64,000 bases of DNA, taken from Chryseobacterium jejuense. GTDB lineage: Bacteria > Bacteroidota > Bacteroidia > Flavobacteriales > Weeksellaceae. The stretch spans positions 186,001 to 250,000 of the forward strand of contig NZ_FNEG01000002.1 of NCBI RefSeq assembly GCF_900100075.1. Direction: 5' to 3'. The position numbers and the translations under genes were made by a program. Positions 46,951-55,851 of the stretch are shown in pieces; the first letter of the stretch is position 1, and every line of letters starts with the position of its first letter. The notes beneath the pieces were generated by a model, which was not told where the DNA came from, did not search any database, and saw only the letters and a list, made by a program, of their open reading frames with translations.

Positions 46951-46958
46951 CAAATATA
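46951..46958 (-). promoter_or_regulatory. Candidate promoter for the acylation unit, -7 element
   Basis: TATATTTG on the minus strand is a perfect TAnnTTTG about 80 bases before the acyltransferase start codon. No -33 TTG is seen at a normal distance, so support is partial. Confidence 0.4.
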
Positions 46959-47007
46959 TCAATAAAAAGGAGATTAATATATATCAGTAAAATAGCTTTG
47001 TCTAGAA

Positions 47008-47820
47008 TTATTTAATAAAAACACCTATGTATTTCCCTTCATATTCTACTACGGTGGTCACTATATTATTTTTTTCACAGAAATCCTGATATGAAGAATT
47101 ATCACCAATATCATCACTGATGAAAACACCCCCTTTTTTCAAATGATTATAAAGCTCCTCATACGCCCAAGTCCTTCCGTTATAGCTCTTATCAGAATCA
47201 TAGTGGAGAACATCGAAAGCAGCATTTTCAGCGAAGATCTTTGGTAATGATTCCCTATCTGCAAAACGGAATAATTTCCAATTGACTCTAAGGTCTTCAG
47301 GAACCACATAGCCTACATATTGATCTCCATCCTGAGCCAGATAAGGCATATCTGAACTATACAAAGTTCCGTTTCTCTTTCCCAATGATAAAAGGAAAGC
47401 CAATGAAGACCATCCGTAAGCAACTCCTGTTTCCACAACATACTGAGCATTAGCAAACTCACATGCATAGTAAATTAGTTCCAAAGCGCCGGGACCCCCC
47501 ATTTTCACAGGACATTCCTTTTCTCTCTGAGCTGCATTCATTAAAATTTTCTGATAATCTTTACGAAAAGCGTCTATTTCAAATCCAAAAAGCTTTGAAA
47601 CCGCTTCTTTCTGTGATACCGCCCTTTCGGCTGCCCAGGAATTGGTCTTTTCCTTTCCCTTAAAGGCATTACCTCTATTGACTGTATTTTTAATAATTTT
47701 CCGCCTCAATTCAGGATAAAGATCAGGCCTTTTCAGATACCCGATAAATGTTTTGAGAATCCTTGTTATTTCTCCCACTGTGTTTTTTTTAAAAAGCAAA
47801 AATAAAGTTTTTTTTCTCAC
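47008..47820 (-). CDS. Class I SAM-dependent methyltransferase
   Basis: A 270-residue enzyme. The SAM-binding region reads YVVETGVAYGWSSLAFLLSLG near residues 128-148 (motif I E-T-G-V-A-Y-G-W-S), then LYSSDMPYL, FDVLHYDSDKSYNGR and GGVFISDDI. This resembles the Methyltransf_24 group. The frame opens with GTG at 47820; a second GTG at about residue 15 is an alternative start. It probably methylates a sugar of the cluster's glycan, by location only. Confidence 0.8.
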   Translation of the reverse strand: MRKKTLFLLFKKNTVGEITRILKTFIGYLKRPDLYPELRRKIIKNTVNRGNAFKGKEKTNSWAAERAVSQKEAVSKLFGFEIDAFRKDYQKILMNAAQREKECPVKMGGPGALELIYYACEFANAQYVVETGVAYGWSSLAFLLSLGKRNGTLYSSDMPYLAQDGDQYVGYVVPEDLRVNWKLFRFADRESLPKIFAENAAFDVLHYDSDKSYNGRTWAYEELYNHLKKGGVFISDDIGDNSSYQDFCEKNNIVTTVVEYEGKYIGVFIK

Positions 47821-47836
47821 TTATATAAAAACAAAT

Positions 47837-47844
47837 TATATTTG
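47837..47844 (+). promoter_or_regulatory. Candidate promoter before the 48046 glycosyltransferase, -7 element
   Basis: TATATTTG matches TAnnTTTG and would start transcription about 200 bases before the glycosyltransferase start codon, ahead of a small open frame. The -33 element is not clear. Confidence 0.4.
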
Positions 47845-47883
47845 TGTAACTCAAGTGAAAAAAAGCATTACCCTATCCCTATT

Positions 47884-48039
47884 ATGAAAAATGTCAGTTT
47901 ATCATCAGGATTTCATTTTTCAATGAACAATTTTCTTTCAGTTTATTTCCTGAAATATTCGCCAGCAACAACTGATAAAAATAACAAGTCCTTTAGTCAA
48001 AAAGACCATACAGGAGTTAATTATCACCATTTTTTATAA
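47884..48039 (+). CDS. Possible 51-residue small protein
   Basis: An ATG frame of 51 codons lies between the candidate promoter and the glycosyltransferase at 48046, ending six bases before it. It starts MKNVSLSSGFHFSMNNF and is rich in Ser, Asn and Lys. Nothing in it is recognisable. It could be a leader frame, a small gene or chance. Confidence 0.25.
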   Translation: MKNVSLSSGFHFSMNNFLSVYFLKYSPATTDKNNKSFSQKDHTGVNYHHFL

Positions 48040-48045
48040 ATCAAT

Positions 48046-48885
48046 ATGAAATTTTCCATACTTATTGCTCATTACAATAATGCCACATTGTTTAGAGACT
48101 GCTACGATTCTCTGTTGAAACAAACCTACTCCGATTGGGAAGCTGTTATTGTGGATGATGCATCTTCAGAAGATGAAAAAGAGCTGGTAAAAACTACCAT
48201 TGCTGGAGATGAAAGATTTAAGTTTTTCGAAAATGAAAAGAACAGTGGTGTAGGCGTTACAAAAAGCAGATTAATAGACCTTGCTACTGGGAAAATTTGT
48301 GGATTTGTAGATCCAGATGATGCCCTACTTCCCACAGCTATTGAAAAGGCCATTCAGATTTTTAAAGACAAAAAGAAAGTGGTACTCACCTATTCCCGCT
48401 TTATGGGATGTGATAAAGATCTAAAACCTATTGCCGCCTTTAAATCAGCCATGCAAGTGAGGAATGGTGATTCTTATTTCTTTAATTATCCCAATCAGAT
48501 CAATCATTTTGTAACATTCAGAAAGGATGTTTATGAACAGACAGAAAAAATGAATACCACATTAAGAATTGCTGAGGATCAGGATCTGTATTTAAAAATG
48601 TATGAAAAAGGAGATGTTTATTTCATAGATGACACCAATTATCTTTACAGAGCGCATGCAGGAGGTATTTCCCAGAATAATAATAAAGATAAATCTTATG
48701 ATTACTTTGCTCAGGTTGTCTTGGCAACTATGAAAAGGAGAAATCTTAGCAGCATCAACGGAAAAAAGATTCCGGAAAAATACACCAATCATCAGGAGAT
48801 TTTTGCTCTTTTGGAATATCAGCACGGAATTTGGTACAGGATTAAAAAAAATATAGCCATTACTTTACAAAAACTTTTCAGATAA
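48046..48885 (+). CDS. Family 2 glycosyltransferase
   Basis: A 279-residue GT2 enzyme (FSILIAHYNNATLFRDCY, VDDASSEDEKE near residue 40, VDPDDA as the metal motif near 88). Its stop codon overlaps the next start codon by one base, so it is coupled to the GT4 gene. It belongs to a plus-strand block that is convergent with the KASIII/ACP unit. Confidence 0.86.
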   Translation: MKFSILIAHYNNATLFRDCYDSLLKQTYSDWEAVIVDDASSEDEKELVKTTIAGDERFKFFENEKNSGVGVTKSRLIDLATGKICGFVDPDDALLPTAIEKAIQIFKDKKKVVLTYSRFMGCDKDLKPIAAFKSAMQVRNGDSYFFNYPNQINHFVTFRKDVYEQTEKMNTTLRIAEDQDLYLKMYEKGDVYFIDDTNYLYRAHAGGISQNNNKDKSYDYFAQVVLATMKRRNLSSINGKKIPEKYTNHQEIFALLEYQHGIWYRIKKNIAITLQKLFR

Positions 48886-50057
48886 TGTCAGAAAATAAGA
48901 AAATACAGGTTCTTTTCAGGCACCGCTCAATGGAAATGGGAGGGGTGGAAAAAGTAGTATTGAGCATGCTCAACAATCTGAATCCTGATAAATTTGACTT
49001 AACCATATGCCTCAACATGAATCAGGGAGAGCTTCGAAATGAAATCCCAAGTCATGTAAAAAAGGTTTACCTTACTGAAGGCAAAGAAACTTTTTCTAAA
49101 AATCCTTTCATCAATAAACTTCAGCTTGTCCGCAGAAGATTAAAACTGATGCGGATATTAAAAAATCCAAGAATTTCAGACCGTATCTTAGGGAATAAAA
49201 AGTTTGATGTAGAGATTTCTCCCTCTTATGCTACATTCTCTTCTGTAAATAATTCAAGCAATAAACATTCAAAAAAAATAGGCTGGTTTCACTCTGAAAT
49301 CAATTTACCTGCCTTACAACCAGCAGTTCCGGAGATTATAAATAACTTCCAAAAGTTTGACCATATGATCTATTGCTCGCAAAGGATCAAAGAAATGATG
49401 CATCGGTATTATCCGGATTTAAAATATCCTGCAGAAAGTGTTGTCATCAACGCTATTCCTATTGAAGAGATTAAGAAAAAGGCAGAAGAAAAATTAGAAA
49501 ACTTCCCTCAGGGACCTGTCTTTGTTTCCGTAGGCAGACTTCATCACAGAAAAGGGTATCATAAACTTATTGATGCTCACAAAAGATTAATAGACGAAGG
49601 CTTCCACCACAGCATTTTAGTCCTTGGAAATGGAGAAGAAATGGAAAATCTGAAAGAGCAAGTCAAAACCAATAATGTTCAGAAGACATTTATTTTATGT
49701 GGCAATAAAATGAATCCATATCCTTACATTAAAAAGGCAGATTATTTTATTCTTCCATCCGAATCTGAAGCATGGCCGCTTGTAATTGCGGAAGCATTGA
49801 TCCTTCAAAAACCGATTATTGCAACAGATACCGGTGATGTTGGAATTATGATTAAAGATCGCGAAACTGGATATCTGATTAATTATGAAACCAACGAAAT
49901 GTATGAAGCCATGAAAAAATTCCTTTCCGATCCGGAATTAATCTCCAGAATCAGAAAGAACCTTCTTACCATTGAAGATCAGTTTGATAATCAAAAAATA
50001 TTCAATTCCGTTGAAAAGATCCTTGAGAACCTTTACCAGCAAAAACAAAGTGAATGA
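48885..50057 (+). CDS. Family 4 glycosyltransferase
   Basis: A 390-residue GT-B enzyme. It has HRSMEMGGVEKVVLSML in the first half and FVSVGRLHHRKGYHKLIDAH, then LPSESEAWPLVIAEALILQKPII with the E-x7-E motif in the second. It is related to the GT4 at 51925-53076 (shared GGxEKVL/V start, ALILxKP). The last codons overlap a hairpin that may end both this gene and the convergent ACP gene. Confidence 0.9.
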   Translation: MSENKKIQVLFRHRSMEMGGVEKVVLSMLNNLNPDKFDLTICLNMNQGELRNEIPSHVKKVYLTEGKETFSKNPFINKLQLVRRRLKLMRILKNPRISDRILGNKKFDVEISPSYATFSSVNNSSNKHSKKIGWFHSEINLPALQPAVPEIINNFQKFDHMIYCSQRIKEMMHRYYPDLKYPAESVVINAIPIEEIKKKAEEKLENFPQGPVFVSVGRLHHRKGYHKLIDAHKRLIDEGFHHSILVLGNGEEMENLKEQVKTNNVQKTFILCGNKMNPYPYIKKADYFILPSESEAWPLVIAEALILQKPIIATDTGDVGIMIKDRETGYLINYETNEMYEAMKKFLSDPELISRIRKNLLTIEDQFDNQKIFNSVEKILENLYQQKQSE

Positions 50058-50081
50058 TGATTATGTAACCATCATCATTCA
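50051..50081. terminator. Bidirectional hairpin shared by convergent gene ends
   Basis: TGAATGATGAT (50051-50061) and ATCATCATTCA (50071-50081) make an 11-bp perfect stem with a nine-base loop and T-rich flanks (TTTTC on the plus strand). It includes the stop codons of the GT4 gene (50055-50057) and of the ACP gene (50075-50077). Confidence 0.7.
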
Positions 50082-50311
50082 TTTTCAAAGTTTTCCTGCC
50101 CAATAATATTCATTAGGTCGGAAACCGTTTCCATATTTTTAAACAGATCCGGATCAAGCTGTTGATTAAAGTTTTCATCTACAAAAGCAATGACGGAGAG
50201 TAAACTTATAGAATCATAGTTTTCAAGATCCTTTAGCCTAGTTTCCTGGCTCAGCGGTTGTTTTTCGTCCAGTTCCTCTTGCAGCTTTTCTAAAAAGACG
50301 GAAGTTTTCAT
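50075..50311 (-). CDS. Acyl carrier protein
   Basis: A 78-residue acidic four-helix carrier protein. Ser34 in YDSISLLS is the predicted phosphopantetheine site, although the usual DSL is DSI here. It lies 33 bases after a KASIII-like gene and far from fabD, so it is probably a dedicated carrier for an acyl group used in the glycan cluster rather than the housekeeping AcpP. Confidence 0.85.
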   Translation of the reverse strand: MKTSVFLEKLQEELDEKQPLSQETRLKDLENYDSISLLSVIAFVDENFNQQLDPDLFKNMETVSDLMNIIGQENFENE

Positions 50312-50344
50312 ATATTCTAAATTTTGTGATTTGTGATTTAAAAA

Positions 50345-51319
50345 TTAAAAGTCAATTATTGTTGCTCCCCAGGAATACCCCACTCCAAAACCAGCCAGTA
50401 AAATCTTATCTCCTCTTTTCAACAGACCTTTATCCTGCATATTTTTCAAGGCAATGGGAATGGTTGCAGAAACGGTATTCCCCGTTGTTTCCATATCAAT
50501 GTAGAATTTTTCGGTGGGAATTTTCGTTTTCCGTCTCAGATAATTCAGCATAAAAGAATTAGCCTGATGAAAAACAAAATAATCAATATCATCCATGGTA
50601 AGCCCGTTTTCAGCCATTGTTTCTTTAACCAATCCCGGGATCTTTTCTATGGTAAAATTAAAAATCTCAGGTCCGTTCATATAAAGATTCTCAGGATCAA
50701 ACTCATGATTTGGGTTTAGTGTAAAATCTCTCTTGAAACCGCCCTTTTTAACCATTAGGTTTTCAGCCCCACTGCCATCAGTTCCCAAACAAAATTGATA
50801 ATCGCCTACATTGGTGTCTTTCTCAATAATTACTGAGGCAGAGGCATCTCCGAATATACAACGGTTTCCTTTATCTTTCTGGTGAATATGTTTGGTGTAC
50901 GTTTCTGAAGTAATTAACAAAATGCTGTTGGCAATTCCTGAAGCAATTAATCCTTTTGCAAAAGCCAATCCATATACAAACCCGGAACACCCTAAATTGA
51001 AATCTGTTGCTCCGATATTTTTTCTCAGTCCAAGCTTATCCTGTAAAATACATGCGGTGGTTGGAAGAAAATAATCCGGACTTTGAGTACAGAAAAGAAT
51101 AAAGTCTATTTTACTCCTGTCATAGTCTTCAAACACCTTTTCTGATGATTGTATTGCAAGGTCCAGCACGGTCTCATTTTCAGAAGAAATATGGCGCTGT
51201 ACAATCCCTACTTTTTCACGGATTCTTTCGGAACTCCATTCTGGGAACTCCTTTTCCAAATCCGTATTAGTGAGAACCAATTCAGGCAAATAATATTCTA
51301 TTTTAGAAATTCTTATCAT
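50345..51319 (-). CDS. 3-oxoacyl-ACP synthase III family protein
   Basis: A 324-residue thiolase-fold enzyme with the full KASIII triad: Cys111 in NLGCSGF, His251 in FHQAN and Asn281 in TGNTVSA. GVGYSWGATIIDF closes the protein. KASIII condenses an acyl-CoA starter with malonyl-ACP. The adjacent ACP and the glycan setting suggest that the pair makes an acyl group for a sugar. A housekeeping FabH role is less likely given the location but not excluded. Confidence 0.87.
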   Translation of the reverse strand: MIRISKIEYYLPELVLTNTDLEKEFPEWSSERIREKVGIVQRHISSENETVLDLAIQSSEKVFEDYDRSKIDFILFCTQSPDYFLPTTACILQDKLGLRKNIGATDFNLGCSGFVYGLAFAKGLIASGIANSILLITSETYTKHIHQKDKGNRCIFGDASASVIIEKDTNVGDYQFCLGTDGSGAENLMVKKGGFKRDFTLNPNHEFDPENLYMNGPEIFNFTIEKIPGLVKETMAENGLTMDDIDYFVFHQANSFMLNYLRRKTKIPTEKFYIDMETTGNTVSATIPIALKNMQDKGLLKRGDKILLAGFGVGYSWGATIIDF

Positions 51320-51360
51320 ATAAATTCTTTTCTTTGTATGAGAAAAACAAATTTAGAATA

Positions 51361-51924
51361 ATGATATTTATATATCGTATCATATTAAAAATTCATACCA
51401 CTTATCAATACCTTATCAAGAGAATCTATCTCAAAATTTGTATTGCTAAAGGATTAAAGGTAGGAAAAAATGTTCGTTTTGTAGAAGTTCCCGAGTTAGG
51501 TACAGAACCTTTTTTAATTGAAATAGGTGACGAAACAACACTTTCTAATAATGTTAGATTCATTAATCATGACGGCGGTTATAATGCCTTACATTTTTTC
51601 GAAAAATATAAAGATGTAAGAGCTTTTGGGCGCATAAAAATTGGGAAACAATGCTTTATTGGTGCAGACACCATCATCATGCTAGGCTCAGAAATAGGTG
51701 ATAACTGTGTATTGGGAGCAGGTTCCATTTTGACTTCCTCTATGCCGAACGGAACGGTTTATGCAGGGATTCCTGCAAAATTTATCTGCACTATTGAAGA
51801 ATATGGAGACAAAGCATTAAAAAACAATGTCATGTATCCTCGAGAACTGGAAGCAGACAGGCCTAAACTGGAAGCTTATGTAAGTGAACATCTCCCTCAT
51901 ACTTATAAACCTATAAAAAAATAA
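51361..51924 (+). CDS. Hexapeptide-repeat acyltransferase (CatB-like)
   Basis: A 187-residue left-handed beta-helix protein from the ATG at 51361; an ATG at 51334 would add nine residues with no domain sense, and that region probably carries control signals for the divergent KASIII gene. Hexapeptide turns include KIGKQCFIGADTIIMLGSEIG, key repeats IGADTI and IGDNCVLGAG, and a likely catalytic His in INHDGG. It may acetylate or acylate a sugar. Confidence 0.82.
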   Translation: MIFIYRIILKIHTTYQYLIKRIYLKICIAKGLKVGKNVRFVEVPELGTEPFLIEIGDETTLSNNVRFINHDGGYNALHFFEKYKDVRAFGRIKIGKQCFIGADTIIMLGSEIGDNCVLGAGSILTSSMPNGTVYAGIPAKFICTIEEYGDKALKNNVMYPRELEADRPKLEAYVSEHLPHTYKPIKK

Positions 51925-53076
51925 ATGTCTGAAAAAAAGAAAATTCTCATTAGAATCGGTTCCCTTCGCCATGGTGGCGCAGAAAAAGTTCTAGTCAACT
52001 TTCTTAAAAACCTTCCCAAAGATAAATATGAAGTTGATCTTTTGATTAACCTCTATACAGGAATGTACATCCAGGAAGTTCCGTCTTGGGTAAAATTGCA
52101 TTATCTCCTGAAAGGGGAAATGATCACCACCAACAGACCTCATGAAATTCCGGTAAAGGCATTCAGGGTATTGTATCAGAAAATGTTCCTGATGTTCCCC
52201 TCCCTTCTTTATAAGTTTATATTAAAAAATAAAAAATATGATGTAGAAATTGCGGCTATCCATGGGATGTACAAAGAAGTACTATCCAGTCCGCAAAAGG
52301 ATTCCAAAAAGATCGTATGGGTCCAGAATGATATCTTTAATCTGAAAGAGTACACTCCTGACGTAATCAGACAGTTTTTCAAATTTGACAGAATCCTGGT
52401 CATTTCCAATAAGCTTAAAGAGGAAATGCAGAAACTAGCCCGTACTGAAAAAGAAAAACAGGCTGTTGTTAAGATCTTCAATCCTATTGACTCTCAGGAT
52501 ACACTCCAGAAAGCAGAGGTTAAAATTGACGACTACCCTTTTTCCAAGGATCTTCCAACCTTTGTAACTATAGGCACGGTATATCCACAAAAAGGCTATG
52601 ACAGGCTTTTGGATGTTCATAAAAAATTAATGGATGAAGGATTGAAACATCAGATCATCATTATTGGAGATGGATTTGATTTTGAAAATATCCAGACAAA
52701 ACTTAATCAATTGGGGCTTCAGGAGACGGTAAAGATGCTTGGCTTCAGAAGTAACCCTTATCCATATCTTAAAAAATCGGATTTTTATGTAATGTCATCC
52801 CGACATGAAGGGTTCCCTACTATTATTGCAGAAGCTCTTATCCTGAATAAACCAGTAGTTTCCACAGATGTTTCTGGAATAAAAGACCTGCTTCAGGATG
52901 GGAAACTAGGTCTCATTACCCCCAATTCTGAGGACGGAATTTATGAAGGAATGAAACAGTTCTTAACAAACAGTGAACTTTCCGGACAATATGAAAAGGA
53001 AATAACTCAGACTGATCTTCCGTTTGTGCTTGAAAAATCAGTGGCACATCTTCAGGAGATTATTGATCATGCATAA
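51925..53076 (+). CDS. Family 4 glycosyltransferase
   Basis: A 383-residue GT-B enzyme that starts directly after the previous stop codon. LRHGGAEKVLVNFLKNLP is the N-terminal signature. The C-terminal half has TIGTVYPQKGYDRLLDVH and MSSRHEGFPTIIAEALILNKPVV with the E-x7-E donor site. It is a paralogue of the GT4 at 48885-50057. Confidence 0.91.
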   Translation: MSEKKKILIRIGSLRHGGAEKVLVNFLKNLPKDKYEVDLLINLYTGMYIQEVPSWVKLHYLLKGEMITTNRPHEIPVKAFRVLYQKMFLMFPSLLYKFILKNKKYDVEIAAIHGMYKEVLSSPQKDSKKIVWVQNDIFNLKEYTPDVIRQFFKFDRILVISNKLKEEMQKLARTEKEKQAVVKIFNPIDSQDTLQKAEVKIDDYPFSKDLPTFVTIGTVYPQKGYDRLLDVHKKLMDEGLKHQIIIIGDGFDFENIQTKLNQLGLQETVKMLGFRSNPYPYLKKSDFYVMSSRHEGFPTIIAEALILNKPVVSTDVSGIKDLLQDGKLGLITPNSEDGIYEGMKQFLTNSELSGQYEKEITQTDLPFVLEKSVAHLQEIIDHA

Positions 53077-53087
53077 AATATTTTGTT

Positions 53088-53645
53088 ATGCCAGAATATA
53101 CAGCAATACAGAAAGATTTTTACAGGGAAAGCGGCAAATGGCTTTCCACCTTTGAGATTTGGAAAAAGTGCATCAATCCTAATCTTCATTATCTCTATAT
53201 CCTTAGAAAAGCTCAGAAACACCAGAAAAAATCTATTTCCGGTCTGTTCTGGAAATTTGTTTTAAGACATTATCAGATCAAATATGGTTTTCAGATTTAT
53301 CCTGAAACACAAATTGGAGAAGGTTTATATCTTGGGCATTGGGGCACACTTGTTATCAATCCTAAAGCTAAAATCGGCAAAAACTGCAATATTGCCCAGG
53401 GCGTAACGATCGGCCAGCAGAACAGAGGTAAAAATGAAGGCTACCCTGTTATTGGTGACGAAGTATGGATAGGCCCAAACGCTGTTATTGTCGGCAATGT
53501 AAACATAGGAAACAATGTTTTGATTGCACCCAATGCATACGTGAATTTTGATGTTCCTGAAAACTCTATGGTTATGGGAAATCCCGGCAAGATTTACGAA
53601 GCAGAAAATGCCACCCAAGGATATATCAATAATAAATTATCTTAA
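53088..53645 (+). CDS. Serine O-acetyltransferase-like hexapeptide protein
   Basis: A 185-residue beta-helix acetyltransferase. HWGTLVINPKAKIGKNCNI carries the catalytic His pair typical of CysE-like enzymes, followed by GVTIGQQNRGKNEGYPVIGD and IGPNAVIVGNVNIG. The short N-terminus and glycan context favour sugar acetylation over serine acetylation. Its end overlaps the convergent DUF2306-like gene by four bases. It is the last gene of the glycan region. Confidence 0.82.
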   Translation: MPEYTAIQKDFYRESGKWLSTFEIWKKCINPNLHYLYILRKAQKHQKKSISGLFWKFVLRHYQIKYGFQIYPETQIGEGLYLGHWGTLVINPKAKIGKNCNIAQGVTIGQQNRGKNEGYPVIGDEVWIGPNAVIVGNVNIGNNVLIAPNAYVNFDVPENSMVMGNPGKIYEAENATQGYINNKLS

Positions 53646-54256
53646 TTAATTTCAAGATTCTTTTTATTAATCCAATAAGCTACGAACAAGTTGGGAAGCC
53701 AGCATAGCCATGCTACAGCAAGGTAGGATTTGTCGGGATCATGGGTGATACTCTGCAATAAGGGATACCAAAGTCTTAACGTTACCGCAGCAAAGGTACA
53801 GGCATAACTGTAAACCATACACTGTTGGTGTTTTATCACGTTCACCTTTCGAATCTGAATTACTCCGGCTAGCGTTGTAATAAGCCATATAAATCCCAAC
53901 ATTATAAATCCTGCAGAGGATATAATTCCTCCATTGGCATATACTCCCATATAGATCCCGGCAACAGAACTTATCCATACAGAAACAACATAGGATTTCC
54001 CAATGATCCGGTGAAGTGTTAGATACTTATTTCGAAACTTGCTGCCAAACTGACGCCAGCCAATAAAAAGAGAGATTCCTCCAAAAATAATATGGGCGAA
54101 AAATGCAAATTTCCAGATTTGGTTTTGGAGAATTTCCAAAAATTTGGATCCCAGAAAAGTATTTTTATGTTCAACAAAAACATAAATTAAAGGATAGGCA
54201 CCAATCAGCAATGCTAAAATACAGATGATAATAAATAAGAGTTTCCTCATGACCAT
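53642..54256 (-). CDS. DUF2306-like integral membrane protein
   Basis: The ATG at 54256 gives about 204 residues starting MVMRKLLFIIICILALLIGAYPL; an earlier TTG would add 22 residues without a clear role. Five to six hydrophobic segments are visible, with HIIFGGISLFIGWRQF and KSYVVSVWISSVAGIYMG. I match it to the DUF2306 family by these features; function is unknown. It ends overlapping the acetyltransferase gene by four bases. Confidence 0.7.
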   Translation of the reverse strand: MVMRKLLFIIICILALLIGAYPLIYVFVEHKNTFLGSKFLEILQNQIWKFAFFAHIIFGGISLFIGWRQFGSKFRNKYLTLHRIIGKSYVVSVWISSVAGIYMGVYANGGIISSAGFIMLGFIWLITTLAGVIQIRKVNVIKHQQCMVYSYACTFAAVTLRLWYPLLQSITHDPDKSYLAVAWLCWLPNLFVAYWINKKNLEIN

Positions 54257-54347
54257 TGATTTTTTTTGCAAAATTGGGAATAAAGAAAGACTCAACTGTT
54301 CCAAAATGAAAGATGAAACCAATATTATATTACTTATTATCTGACAC

Positions 54348-55469
54348 TTACGATTCCAGAGTGAGATTTTTGCTTTTTAGAAACTCTCTGGGAGAACAAT
54401 TCATGTATTTCTTAAAATTCCGGTTAAAAGATGTCTTTGAATTGAAACCACTTTCAAAGGCTAATGACAGAATCGTGTATTTATGATTTTCAGGAAGGCT
54501 TGCTATTCTTTTAAACTCTTCAACCCGCTGACGGTTGATATAGTCATAAAAATTTTTGTTCTCCACTGAATTAATTACCTGAGATAATATATTTGGATGA
54601 ACATCCAGCAATTGCGCCACATAATTCAGATTAAGGTCAGGATCTTTATACAGTTTTTCTTGCGCCATTCTCGCTATCAGTTTTTCATAAACAGTCTGTA
54701 TAGCATTATCTCCAGGAAAGTTTTTCTGATACTTTACAAATTCATTTCCAACTGCTTTTTCATCGACTTTTTCAGCAACAGGCAAATCCAAAATACCAAC
54801 ACGGCTGATGCCAAAATAAGCAGCTACCAGAATAAACAGAACCACCATTGAAAAAATAAGAATATCATTTCTTATGATAACGGCCATCCATATCAATGCA
54901 ATTCCCGTAATAAGATAATATGACCAGTTCAGGTTAATCTTTTCAGTATTGGAATATTGACTGGAAATTTTCTGCTTGTACTTTTTGATCGCAAAAAGAC
55001 TCAGCGATACATACAATACTCCTGAAAGATTCATTAAAACTTTAATAACATCGCTCAATACTTCATATCCTCTTCCTTTGTTTTGATAAACCATCATTCT
55101 ATCTTGAGGAGACAGCATCAGAAACCGAAACAGGATCAGATAAATAATCAGAACAGGAACCCAATTCAATAGCCAGTCCTTTTTACCCGGATTCCTTCCC
55201 GTTATATATAAAATATACAAATACAGCATTGGCCCATGAATAAAGGGTAAAAGAATTTCGTATCCGAGGAGATAAGGGTATTTTAAATATCCTTCTGAAC
55301 GTAATAATATGAAAAAAACAAGATGAACACCGATTATCAAAAACCAGATGGCTAAAAGAAAATCCTGTGTTTTCTTTTTCTGCTTTCCCAATATCAGCAA
55401 AGATGAAAAACAGGCGATAAAAATCCCTGCCCAATACAATATTCCCAGATCAAAATCTGCCATTAGCAT
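54348..55469 (-). CDS. AraC-family regulator with membrane N-terminal domain
   Basis: A 373-residue protein. The first 230 residues form about seven hydrophobic segments; the C-terminal 100 carry the AraC helix-turn-helix pair (YINRQRVEEFKRI, LAFESGFNSKTSFNRNFKKY, SPREFLKS). Such membrane-anchored AraC proteins are common in Bacteroidetes, and the signal is usually unknown. It may control the DUF2306-like gene downstream, only by position. A second in-frame ATG three codons later is an alternative start. Confidence 0.84.
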   Translation of the reverse strand: MLMADFDLGILYWAGIFIACFSSLLILGKQKKKTQDFLLAIWFLIIGVHLVFFILLRSEGYLKYPYLLGYEILLPFIHGPMLYLYILYITGRNPGKKDWLLNWVPVLIIYLILFRFLMLSPQDRMMVYQNKGRGYEVLSDVIKVLMNLSGVLYVSLSLFAIKKYKQKISSQYSNTEKINLNWSYYLITGIALIWMAVIIRNDILIFSMVVLFILVAAYFGISRVGILDLPVAEKVDEKAVGNEFVKYQKNFPGDNAIQTVYEKLIARMAQEKLYKDPDLNLNYVAQLLDVHPNILSQVINSVENKNFYDYINRQRVEEFKRIASLPENHKYTILSLAFESGFNSKTSFNRNFKKYMNCSPREFLKSKNLTLES

Positions 55470-55851
55470 TATAGGGTTAAAATCAGGGTCTGAATTTATT
55501 CATTTTTCCACAGTAAATGACTATTTATTTTCAATTGTTATATCCAGTTTCTTTGAAAATTTAAAAAATTTAAAAATATTTTAATCTTCAGATTCTATTT
55601 TATGATTTATACTTTGTAATTTTATATTAGTTTTTAAACGTTTGGATTATTGAAGAACACTTATTCACGCTAAGGCAAAGTATATCGGAATATTAGACAT
55701 GATTTTAAGCATATTTTAATATTAAACTTTGTTAAAAGTGGATAGATTTTCTGCAAAAAGTATATTTTTGCATAATTATTGATTCGATCTATTGATTTCG
55801 AAAATAATTTAAACGAAATAAATAATTATAAACCTTTTAAAATTTAAAATT
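55470..55851. other. Divergent intergenic region upstream of the CO2 operon
   Basis: This 382-base A/T-rich gap separates the AraC-type gene from the carbonic anhydrase gene. It holds the carbonic anhydrase promoter with a palindrome (55752-55772). I saw no further gene or RNA. Confidence 0.55.
55752..55772 (+). promoter_or_regulatory. Carbonic anhydrase promoter with overlapping palindrome
   Basis: TATTTTTG (55763-55770) is a perfect -7 element about 80 bases before the carbonic anhydrase start codon. It is inside an inverted repeat TGCAAAAA-GTATA-TTTTTGCA (55752-55772, 8-bp arms). A protein bound to this repeat would cover the -7 box. The -33 element is not clear. Confidence 0.55.

Noticed and set aside
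20870..53645. Mobile element or phage insertion explaining the glycan cluster
   Set aside because: No transposase, integrase, attachment-site repeats or tRNA ends were found at either border.
54257..54322. TTG start extending the DUF2306-like protein
   Set aside because: The 22 extra residues add no domain, and ATG codons just before the first membrane segment are better starts.
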